Positions 56,751-64,000 of a stretch of DNA of 64,000 nucleotides are shown in pieces. A program made the position numbers and the translations under genes. The stretch comes from Dehalococcoidia bacterium (GTDB lineage: Bacteria; Chloroflexota; Dehalococcoidia; Dehalococcoidales; UBA3254). Below the pieces are notes generated by a model. That model saw only the letters and a program-made list of their open reading frames with translations, had not been told where the DNA came from and did no database searches. The stretch's first letter is position 1, and each line of letters starts with the position of its first letter. The DNA is taken from contig JANYAV010000025.1 in NCBI GenBank assembly GCA_025361145.1, forward strand, positions 1 to 64,000. The letters are read 5' to 3'.

Positions 56751-57100
56751 ACACCTTATGGATTAATATTATAACACGCAAAAGGGGGGTGCCAAGAAAA
56801 GATGAAATTAGTAATTAGTAATTAGTTACTAGTTACCGGGCGAGAAAGGAGACCAAGGGTTTTAGAAGGTCAGACCTGCATCAGAATAAGAGGACTGCGA
56901 GGTCTGACCTTTAGGGGCAAAGGGCAAAAGTGAACTTAAAGCTCTAAGCTTAGCCCCCACAGGGTTATTGTAAAGCCTGAGAGTTGTGGTATAATTAATA
57001 CCGGTAGTACAAAATATATAAGTAGACTCAGGAAAATAATAGGAAAATACGGTTGCCTGCCTCTCCCAAGCTGATTTCTAAAGTAGGTGGAGGGGTGGGC
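56751..57100. other. Intergenic region upstream of rpoB with inverted repeat
   Basis: Conserved higBA promoter block to 56795, then GTAATTAGTAATTAG low-complexity, then an inverted repeat AAGGTCAGACCTGCA (56861-56875) ... TGCGAGGTCTGACCTT (56897-56912) with one unpaired base. The sequence GGAGACCAAGGGTTTTAGAAGG before it is weakly like the repeat arms of copy 1. A possible upstream promoter is TTGTAA (56968-56973), 16 bases, TATAAT (56990-56995). Confidence 0.65.
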
Positions 57101-57129
57101 TTGACATTTTTTGTGTTTGATGATATATT
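57101..57129 (+). promoter_or_regulatory. Main promoter of rpoB-rpoC
   Basis: TTGACA (57101-57106), 17-base spacer, TATATT (57124-57129). The 5' leader would be about 120 bases before the rpoB ATG (57257), which has GAGGAG upstream. Confidence 0.8.
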
Positions 57130-57256
57130 TGAAGATCGTGAATAAGCCTCTTAATAAATTTCATTCCAAAATAGTTTCTGCACTACCCCCGTTTGCCTTT
57201 TAAACCCGCATTTTTTCGATTATTTGCGATTAACGAAATAAGTTTGAGGAGTTTTT

Positions 57257-60200
57257 ATGGTATCAATGTGTGTAGGGCCCGGCAAATCTGAAGGCCGTAA
57301 ATCATTCTCCCATCTGCCCCAGATTCTGGATGTCCCCAATCTCATAGAAGTCCAGCTCAACTCCTTTCGCTGGTTCCAGGAAAAGGGCCTGAGGGCGCTC
57401 TTCCAGGAAGTCTCCCCAATAAAAGACTTCACGGGGAACCGTCTGGAGCTTGGTTTTGTAGGCTACGAGTTCCGCGAGCCGCGTAATAACGAACAAGCCT
57501 GCCGCCAGAAAGACATGACCTACTCCGCTCCTTTATATGTTCGCACCCGCCTTCTGGTGAAAGAAACCGGCGAAATTAAGGAACAGGACCTTTTCTTCGG
57601 CGATATTCCAATGATGACCGCCAAGGGCACTTTTATCACCAGCGGCGCAGAGCGTATCGTGGTCAGCCAGCTGCTGCGTTCTCCCGGCGTTTATTTTACC
57701 GCTAAGGAAGACCCCACCAGCGGCAGAACGTTATGCTCCGGCAAGGTCATTCCCACCCGCGGCGCCTGGCTGGAATTTGAAACCTCCAACCGCGATATCA
57801 TTGCCGGCAAGATCGACGGCAAACGTAAAATTCCCATGAGCACCATGCTGCGCGCCATCGGCTACAGTACCGATGAACAGCTTTTAGCGCTGGTGGCTGA
57901 TGTCGATAACAACCCGGACCACCAGTATATGCGCACCACTATTGAGCGCGATACCGGCGTCAAAGATGAGGCCGAAGCCCTGATCGATATCTACCGCAAG
58001 TTAAGGCCGGGTGATCCTCCAAACCTGGAAAACGCCCGCAAATTAATCAATAACCTATTTTTTGACGAGTCCCGCTACGATCTGGGCAATGTGGGACGTT
58101 ATAAACTGAATACCCGCATGGGCGTTGGCGTTAACGAGAGCATCCGCTGCCTGACCCGTGAGGACATCGTGGCCATTATCCGCCACATCATCCTGATTAA
58201 CAACGACAAGGACCATGGCGATGACATCGATCACCTGGGCAACCGCCGCGTGCGCACGGTAGGTGAGCTGCTGCAGAACCAGTTCCGCATCGGCCTGCTG
58301 CGCCTAGAAAGAGTGGTTAAAGAGCGCATGAGCATCATCCCCACCGAAGCGGTGACCTCCGCCGCCCTGGTTAATATCAGACCGGTAGTGGCTGCCGTGA
58401 GAGAATTCTTCGGCGGCTCTCAGTTATCCCAATTCATGGACCAGACCAATCCTCTGGCTGAAGTTACTCATAAAAGACGTCTTTCCGCCATGGGCCCCGG
58501 CGGCCTGTCCCGTGAAAGAGCTGGATTCGATGTGCGTGATGTGCATTACACCCATTACGGCCGCATCTGCCCCATCGAGACTCCTGAAGGCCCTAACATC
58601 GGTTTGATCGGTTCACTGGCCACCTATAGCAAGATCAATGAATACGGCTTTATCGAAACCCCCTACCGCACCGTGATCAAAGAATTGAAGAACACCGATA
58701 AAAGGTTAATCGACCGCACCGTCACCGAGGTAATCAAGGACGAGGAAGACAAAGTCCTGGTTAAGAAAGGTGGTGTAATAACTTCTAAAATTTTAGCCAA
58801 GCTGGCCAAATTGGACCCTTTCAAAATCAAGGTAGTGCCCTTCGTCTCTGATGAAGTACACTATTATTCAGCTGATAAAGAAGATGCATTCACCGTAGCC
58901 CAGGCCAACTCCGAACTGGACGAACACAGCCAATTTGTGGGCGATACCGTTGAAGCTCGTCAAGCTGAAAATTACGTCTTTGTTAAACCCGACGCCATCG
59001 ACCTGATGGATGTATCACCCAAGCAGATCGTCAGCGTGGCTACAGCTTTGATCCCCTTCCTGGAGCATGATGATGCCAACCGTGCTCTGATGGGAGCGAA
59101 TATGCAACGCCAGGCCGTACCTCTACTCAGAGCTGAAGCGCCTGTGGTAGCTACCGGCATGGAAGCTGAAGCTGCCAGGCATAGCGGCCAACTGCTATTC
59201 GCGCTTAATGCCGGAACGGTTTCTTCGGTTACTGGAGCCCGCATCGTGATTGCCCGTGAAGACGGCAACCAGGACGAGTACAAGTTAATGAAATTCGTGC
59301 GCACCAACCAGGGCACCTGCATCACCCAAAAAGCCATCGTCAGCAAGGGCGATGTAGTGGATGCCGGCTGCATTATCGCGGATAGTTCAGCCATTGAACA
59401 GGGTGAACTGGCCCTGGGCCATAACGTCATCTGCGCCTTTGCCTGCTGGGAAGGCTATAACTATGAGGATGCTGTGGTCATGAGCAACCGCCTGCTGGAA
59501 GGCGACAAATTTACTTCTATTCATATTGAAAAGCACGAGGTAGAAGCCCGGGATACCAAACTGGGACCGGAAGAGATCACCCGTGACATCCCCAACGTAG
59601 GTGAAGAAAGCCTGCGCGAATTGGATGAATACGGCATCATCCGCATCGGCGCTGAAGTCAATCCCGGCGATATCCTGGTGGGCAAGATCAGCCCTAAAGG
59701 TGAAACCGAACTATCTGCCGAGGAAAAACTGCTGCGAGCCATCTTCGGTGAAAAAGCCCGTGAAGTTAAAGACACATCCTTGCGCGTCCCTCATGGTGAG
59801 TGGGGCAAGGTGATTAACGTTAAGGTCTTCTCTCGCGAAAACTCAGACGAAATTCCCGCCGGTGTTAATCAGTGGGTACAGGTCTGGGTAGCCCAGAAGA
59901 GAAAAATCTCCGTCGGTGATAAAATCGCCGGACGGCATGGCAACAAAGGTGTAGTCTCGATCATCATGCCTAAAGAAGATATGCCTTTCTTGCCGGACGG
60001 CACGCCCGTGGATATCGTTTTGAATCCTATCGGCGTACCTTCCCGTATGAACATCGGTCAAATCCTGGAAACCCACCTGGGCTGGGTGGGACAGGTCCTG
60101 GGCATGAAAATGCTGACCCCCGTTTTTGACGGCGCTACCGATGCAGATATTGAAAACGGCCTGGCCCGTGCCTGGCTGGTTCAGAAAGCTCAGGCCGTAG

Positions 60201-60982
60201 AACTGGACCCTGTTGACGACAAACCGAAGCTGGATATGGAAAAAGCTCAGCAGTGGCTGACCGATCGTGGTTATGATGCGGATAAGGTTTTTGATGCCTC
60301 TGATTTGATCTCAGCTAAGAAAATTTGTCTCTCGGTCTGGCTGGATGAAATTGGCATCAGCACCGAGGGCATGGAACTGGCCGAAATCGATGCTCTGGCT
60401 AAAAAAATCAGCTCTGATAAGACCCTGCCTTCACCCATCACCGGCAAGGTCATCCTGCGCGACGGCCGCACCGGCGATACCTTCGAGAATCCTGTGACTA
60501 TCGGCACGATCTATATGCTAAAGCTGATCCACCTGGTGGAGGACAAGGTCCACGCCCGGTCTACCGGCCCCTACTCCCTGATTGCTCAGCAGCCTTTGGG
60601 CGGTAAAGCCCAGTTCGGCGGCCAGCGTTTCGGAGAAATGGAAGTGTGGACCCTGGAAGCCTACGGTGCTGCCCATAACCTGCAAGAGATGCTCACCATC
60701 AAGTCTGATGATGTCACCGGCCGCGCCAAGACTTATGAAGCAATCGTCAAGAATGAGGATATCGTGCAGCCCGGCGTGCCCGAATCCTTCAAGGTTCTAG
60801 TGAAAGAGCTGCAAAGCCTGGGCCTGTCTATTGAAGTAATAAATGAAGAAGAATCCAGAGAACCTGCAGAACTGCCCGCCGCCGCCGAAGGTGAAACCGA
60901 AAGCGTAGTCGAAAACAAAGTCGAAGGCGAAGCCGCTCAGGAAAATCCTGATAAGGTTGAGGAGACAAATGCTAGAAGTTAA
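57257..60982 (+). CDS. rpoB: RNA polymerase beta subunit
   Basis: 1241 residues, normal for the family. [21 protein letters not shown] at the start, [56 protein letters not shown] (the rifampicin region), [20 protein letters not shown], and the C-terminal [28 protein letters not shown] are all present. The tail after ~1200 is acidic ([17 protein letters not shown]...), as in several bacteria. rpoC starts within its last codons (14-base overlap). No ribosomal proteins are upstream, unlike the classical rplJL-rpoBC order. Confidence 0.97.
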   Translation: MVSMCVGPGKSEGRKSFSHLPQILDVPNLIEVQLNSFRWFQEKGLRALFQEVSPIKDFTGNRLELGFVGYEFREPRNNEQACRQKDMTYSAPLYVRTRLLVKETGEIKEQDLFFGDIPMMTAKGTFITSGAERIVVSQLLRSPGVYFTAKEDPTSGRTLCSGKVIPTRGAWLEFETSNRDIIAGKIDGKRKIPMSTMLRAIGYSTDEQLLALVADVDNNPDHQYMRTTIERDTGVKDEAEALIDIYRKLRPGDPPNLENARKLINNLFFDESRYDLGNVGRYKLNTRMGVGVNESIRCLTREDIVAIIRHIILINNDKDHGDDIDHLGNRRVRTVGELLQNQFRIGLLRLERVVKERMSIIPTEAVTSAALVNIRPVVAAVREFFGGSQLSQFMDQTNPLAEVTHKRRLSAMGPGGLSRERAGFDVRDVHYTHYGRICPIETPEGPNIGLIGSLATYSKINEYGFIETPYRTVIKELKNTDKRLIDRTVTEVIKDEEDKVLVKKGGVITSKILAKLAKLDPFKIKVVPFVSDEVHYYSADKEDAFTVAQANSELDEHSQFVGDTVEARQAENYVFVKPDAIDLMDVSPKQIVSVATALIPFLEHDDANRALMGANMQRQAVPLLRAEAPVVATGMEAEAARHSGQLLFALNAGTVSSVTGARIVIAREDGNQDEYKLMKFVRTNQGTCITQKAIVSKGDVVDAGCIIADSSAIEQGELALGHNVICAFACWEGYNYEDAVVMSNRLLEGDKFTSIHIEKHEVEARDTKLGPEEITRDIPNVGEESLRELDEYGIIRIGAEVNPGDILVGKISPKGETELSAEEKLLRAIFGEKAREVKDTSLRVPHGEWGKVINVKVFSRENSDEIPAGVNQWVQVWVAQKRKISVGDKIAGRHGNKGVVSIIMPKEDMPFLPDGTPVDIVLNPIGVPSRMNIGQILETHLGWVGQVLGMKMLTPVFDGATDADIENGLARAWLVQKAQAVELDPVDDKPKLDMEKAQQWLTDRGYDADKVFDASDLISAKKICLSVWLDEIGISTEGMELAEIDALAKKISSDKTLPSPITGKVILRDGRTGDTFENPVTIGTIYMLKLIHLVEDKVHARSTGPYSLIAQQPLGGKAQFGGQRFGEMEVWTLEAYGAAHNLQEMLTIKSDDVTGRAKTYEAIVKNEDIVQPGVPESFKVLVKELQSLGLSIEVINEEESREPAELPAAAEGETESVVENKVEGEAAQENPDKVEETNARS

Positions 60983-63900
60983 TGATTTTGATGCAATTCG
61001 TATATCACTGGCATCTCCCGAACAGATAAAGAGCTGGTCTTACGGTGAAGTTCTCAAGCCGGAGACCATCAATTACCGCACACTGAAACCGGAGAGGGAC
61101 GGCCTCTTCTGCGAAAGGATCTTTGGCCCTACCAAGGACTTCGAGTGCTTTTGCGGCAAATATAAGAAAATCCGCTACAAGGGCATTATCTGCGATAAGT
61201 GCGGAGTAGAAGTAGCCCGCGCCAAGGTGCGCAGAGAGCGGATGGGACATATTGACCTGGCTTGCGCGGTCAGTCACATCTGGTTCGCCAAAGGCGTACC
61301 CAGCCGTTTAGGTTTGCTGCTGGACCTTTCTCCCCGCAGTCTGGACCGTGTTCTCTATTTTTCACATTATATTGTCACCAGCATTAACCAGGCTGCTGTG
61401 CAAGCTGCCGTCAAGACGCTAGAAGATACTCTGGCGGCTGAAATCGTCAAAAAGCAGACAGAGCTAGACACCAAGGTCGTTGAAATTGAAGGCAACGAAG
61501 GCTCAGTAGAAGTAATCAACCAGCTTCGCTCCAACTTCGTCGAAGAAGAAACCAAACTGAAAGACGCAACAGCCACCAGCATCGAGCAGATCAAGGACCT
61601 GCATGTTAAAGAACTGCTGGCTGAGAACCAATACTATGAATTAAAAGACAAATACGGCGATGTTTTTGAAGCCGGCATGGGCGCTGAGGCCATACTGAAA
61701 ATTACCAAAGCAACCAATTTGGACGAGATGCGCAACGAGTTGATACAGGAAACCTTCTCCCTTTCCGGTCAACGTCGTAAAAAGGCCAGCAAACAACTAC
61801 AGGTGGTTGAGGCTTTCCGCCGGAGCGGCAACAAACCCGAGTGGATGATCCTCACTATACTGCCTGTGCTGCCCCCAGATCTGCGCCCCATGGTGCAGCT
61901 GGACGGCGGCAGATTTGCCACCTCCGATTTGAATGATTTATACCGCCGGGTGATCAACCGCAACAACCGCTTACATCACCTGATGGATATCGGCGCTCCT
62001 GAAATCATCATCCGTAACGAAAAGCGTATGCTGCAGGAAGCCGTGGATTCCCTGATTGATAACGGCCGCCGCGGCCGCGCGGTTTCCATTAGCGGTAATC
62101 ATAAATTGAAATCCCTTTCCGATATGCTGCGCGGTAAGCAAGGCCGCTTCCGCCAGAACCTGCTGGGTAAACGCGTCGACTATTCAGGCCGTTCCGTTAT
62201 CGTGGTAGGCCCTGAATTAAAACTGCATCAGTGCGGTCTGCCCCGCCGTATGGCACTGGAGCTCTTCAAACCCTTCGTGATGCGCTACCTGGTACAGAAA
62301 GACCTGGCCCATAATATTAAGAGCGCCCGCCGCCTGGTCGAAAGAGCCAGACCCGAGGTCTACGATATTCTGGAAGAGGTCATTAAGGAACGACCCGTCA
62401 TGCTCAACCGAGCTCCTACCCTGCACCGCCTGAGCGTGCAGGCCTTTGAGGCCGTGCCTATCGACGGTTCAGCTATCCAGCTGCATCCGCTGGTCTGCTC
62501 AGCCTTCAACGCTGACTTCGACGGCGATCAAATGGCTGTCCATGTACCTCTTTCCAAAGAAGCTGTGGCCGAAGCCCGGGAATTAATGTTAAGCATCCAT
62601 AATATGCTGCTGCCCAGCTCAGGTGATCCTGTGGTCACGCCTACCCTGGACATGGTGCTCGGTTCATACTACCTGACCACCCTCCGCCCCGGTGCTAAGG
62701 GTGAGGGCAAGATGTTAGGCAGTTTTGAAGATGCCCGCATGGCCTATGACATGGGCATCATCAATCTGCGTGCCGAGATCATTGTCAGAGATATGGATAG
62801 AGGCGGACAGAAAATCAAGACCTCTATTGGACGCATTATCTTCAACGAAGCCCTGCCCAAAGAACTGGGTTTTGTTAACAAAGTAGTAGATAAGGGCACG
62901 CTGAAACAGATCGTGGCCGACTGCTACAAGATATTGACCAATGAAAACACCGCGGTAGTGCTGGATGCCATCAAGAAGATGGGTTTCCATTATGCCACGA
63001 TTTCCGGCATCACGATTGCCGCCAATGATATCCAGGTTCCCAAAGCCAAGAGCGCCCTGATCAAAGAAGCTGAAGCTAAAGCGCTTGAAATAGAAATCCA
63101 GTTCCGCAAGAAACTGATCACCGAAGACGAACGTTACAGCGGCGTGGTAGAAGTCTGGACTGAAATCGCGGACAGGCTGACCGATGCATTACAGCAAAGC
63201 ATGGACCGCACCGGTGGTATCTACATGATGTCCACCTCCGGCGCCAAAGGTAACATTTCACAGATTAAACAAATGGCCGGTATGAGAGGTCTGATGACCA
63301 ATCCTTCCGGTAGAATTATCGACTTCCCGATCAAGTCCTCGCTGCGCGAAGGTCTGAGCGTTCTGGAGTACTTCATTTCAACCCATGGCGCCAGAAAAGG
63401 TCTGGCCGATACCGCACTGAGAACTTCCGGTTCAGGTTACCTGACCCGCCGTTTGATCGATGTGGCCCAGGATGTCATTACCCGTGAAGACGATTGCGGC
63501 ACTATCGAAGGCTCCTGGATCATCGATTCACCAGAAAAAACCCTGCTGCCTCCATTGGCCAAGCGTATCATCGGCCGTATGGCCGCCGCTCAAGTGGTCC
63601 ATCCTGAAACCGGCGCCATTATTGTCGAGCGCAATCAGGAAATAGACGAGAAGAGGGCCGCGGAGATCGTAATCGCCAAGATTCCCAAAGTCTACGTGCG
63701 TTCGCCTCTTAGCTGCCAATCCCGCTGGGGCGTCTGCCGTATGTGCTACGGCAGAGATTTGTCGCGTGGCAAACTGGTTGATCCTAACACGGCCGTTGGC
63801 ATCATTGCTGCCCAAAGTATCGGTGAGCCTGGTACCCAGTTAACTCTGCGTACCTTCCATACCGGTGGTATCATCGGTCTGGATATCACCACCGGTTTAC

Positions 63901-64000
63901 CCAGGGTAGAAGAACTATTCGAAGCCAGGACTCCTAAGGCCCAGGCCTTGATTTCAGAAATCAGCGGCATTGCTGAGGTCACTCAAGATGAAGAAGGCCG
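60969..64000 (+). CDS. rpoC: RNA polymerase beta' subunit (partial, runs off the right edge)
   Basis: Missed by the track because it has no stop in the window. About 1010 residues are visible. It starts [20 protein letters not shown] at the ATG at 60969, inside the rpoB end, with GGAG just upstream. The N-terminal zinc finger ([20 protein letters not shown]), the catalytic [12 protein letters not shown] (residues ~514-525), and [20 protein letters not shown] are intact. The C-terminal jaw, including [16 protein letters not shown], follows. Essential transcription subunit; operon with rpoB. Confidence 0.97.
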   Translation, partial: MLEVNDFDAIRISLASPEQIKSWSYGEVLKPETINYRTLKPERDGLFCERIFGPTKDFECFCGKYKKIRYKGIICDKCGVEVARAKVRRERMGHIDLACAVSHIWFAKGVPSRLGLLLDLSPRSLDRVLYFSHYIVTSINQAAVQAAVKTLEDTLAAEIVKKQTELDTKVVEIEGNEGSVEVINQLRSNFVEEETKLKDATATSIEQIKDLHVKELLAENQYYELKDKYGDVFEAGMGAEAILKITKATNLDEMRNELIQETFSLSGQRRKKASKQLQVVEAFRRSGNKPEWMILTILPVLPPDLRPMVQLDGGRFATSDLNDLYRRVINRNNRLHHLMDIGAPEIIIRNEKRMLQEAVDSLIDNGRRGRAVSISGNHKLKSLSDMLRGKQGRFRQNLLGKRVDYSGRSVIVVGPELKLHQCGLPRRMALELFKPFVMRYLVQKDLAHNIKSARRLVERARPEVYDILEEVIKERPVMLNRAPTLHRLSVQAFEAVPIDGSAIQLHPLVCSAFNADFDGDQMAVHVPLSKEAVAEARELMLSIHNMLLPSSGDPVVTPTLDMVLGSYYLTTLRPGAKGEGKMLGSFEDARMAYDMGIINLRAEIIVRDMDRGGQKIKTSIGRIIFNEALPKELGFVNKVVDKGTLKQIVADCYKILTNENTAVVLDAIKKMGFHYATISGITIAANDIQVPKAKSALIKEAEAKALEIEIQFRKKLITEDERYSGVVEVWTEIADRLTDALQQSMDRTGGIYMMSTSGAKGNISQIKQMAGMRGLMTNPSGRIIDFPIKSSLREGLSVLEYFISTHGARKGLADTALRTSGSGYLTRRLIDVAQDVITREDDCGTIEGSWIIDSPEKTLLPPLAKRIIGRMAAAQVVHPETGAIIVERNQEIDEKRAAEIVIAKIPKVYVRSPLSCQSRWGVCRMCYGRDLSRGKLVDPNTAVGIIAAQSIGEPGTQLTLRTFHTGGIIGLDITTGLPRVEELFEARTPKAQALISEISGIAEVTQDEEG

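Noticed and set aside
1-64000. tRNA or rRNA genes
   Set aside because: No T-loop plus acceptor pattern or rRNA-like stretch was recognised on either strand by reading; a tRNAscan run would settle it.

Overview
The window reads as a chromosomal segment of an anaerobic bacterium, most likely a Chloroflexota member close to Dehalococcoidia. This is inference from gene content: a B12-dependent class II ribonucleotide reductase with NrdR, indolepyruvate:ferredoxin oxidoreductase, a B12-binding-type radical SAM protein, a PurS-like/PurL fusion, system II (ResB/ResC) cytochrome c maturation, and intergenic DNA full of small palindromic repeats. No rRNA, tRNA or CRISPR array was recognised. No 16S or marker-gene search could be run.

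Layout. 1-6.6 kb is accessory: a partial basic protein, a Bro-N protein, a truncated HAD hydrolase fragment, a one-gene type IIG-like restriction-modification protein and a HigBA toxin-antitoxin flanked by ~200 bp direct repeats. 6.9-28.3 kb is mostly housekeeping: iorBA, nrdR-nrdJ (with two NrdR boxes), two small unknown proteins, a radical SAM protein, an MFS transporter, a nitroreductase, a MarR/NmrA pair, a fluoride riboswitch with crcB and DUF190, DedA, an acyltransferase, a YfcE-like phosphodiesterase, purQ, purS-purL, yqeY and rpsU. 26.9-35.7 kb is a respiratory block: a two-component system, a monohaem cytochrome, a cytochrome-b-like membrane protein, a NapC/NirT-type cytochrome with about 20 haem sites broken by a 1-nt frameshift, and resB-resC. 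35.9-40.1 kb has an amidohydrolase, a GIY-YIG protein, a DEAD-box helicase and a zinc-ribbon protein, the last two behind short hairpin leaders. 40.6-42.1 kb holds an XRE regulator, a Gp49-like toxin with a premature stop, and MazEF. 42.4-45.1 kb has an N-formylglutamate amidohydrolase-like gene and a SAM-riboswitch operon (unknown gene plus metK). 45.1-54.8 kb is a minus-strand candidate defence island. 55-56.8 kb carries an MNT/HEPN pair and a second HigBA copy. From 57.2 kb rpoB-rpoC starts and runs off the window.

The strongest candidate for an undescribed system is 45151-54765: an N-terminal PLD-nuclease/SNF2 helicase overlapping an Eco57I-class DNA methyltransferase, followed by two different DUF488 proteins, a dual-OB-like protein and a HEPN-like/CBS protein carrying an RNxxxH motif. 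The parts are recognisable, but I do not know this full combination as a named system. The helicase and methyltransferase together have what a split ATP-dependent restriction enzyme needs; the downstream genes may be accessory or a separate signalling/effector module.

The intergenic DNA also stands out. Several short hairpin families recur (CACCCTGAGATCCTTCG-type, AAGGT-CTC-ACCTT, CTGCAAGG-n5-CCTTGCAG), and copies carry paired changes that keep their stems, so the hairpins themselves appear to be maintained. Some lie at gene ends and appear to have truncated or extended reading frames.
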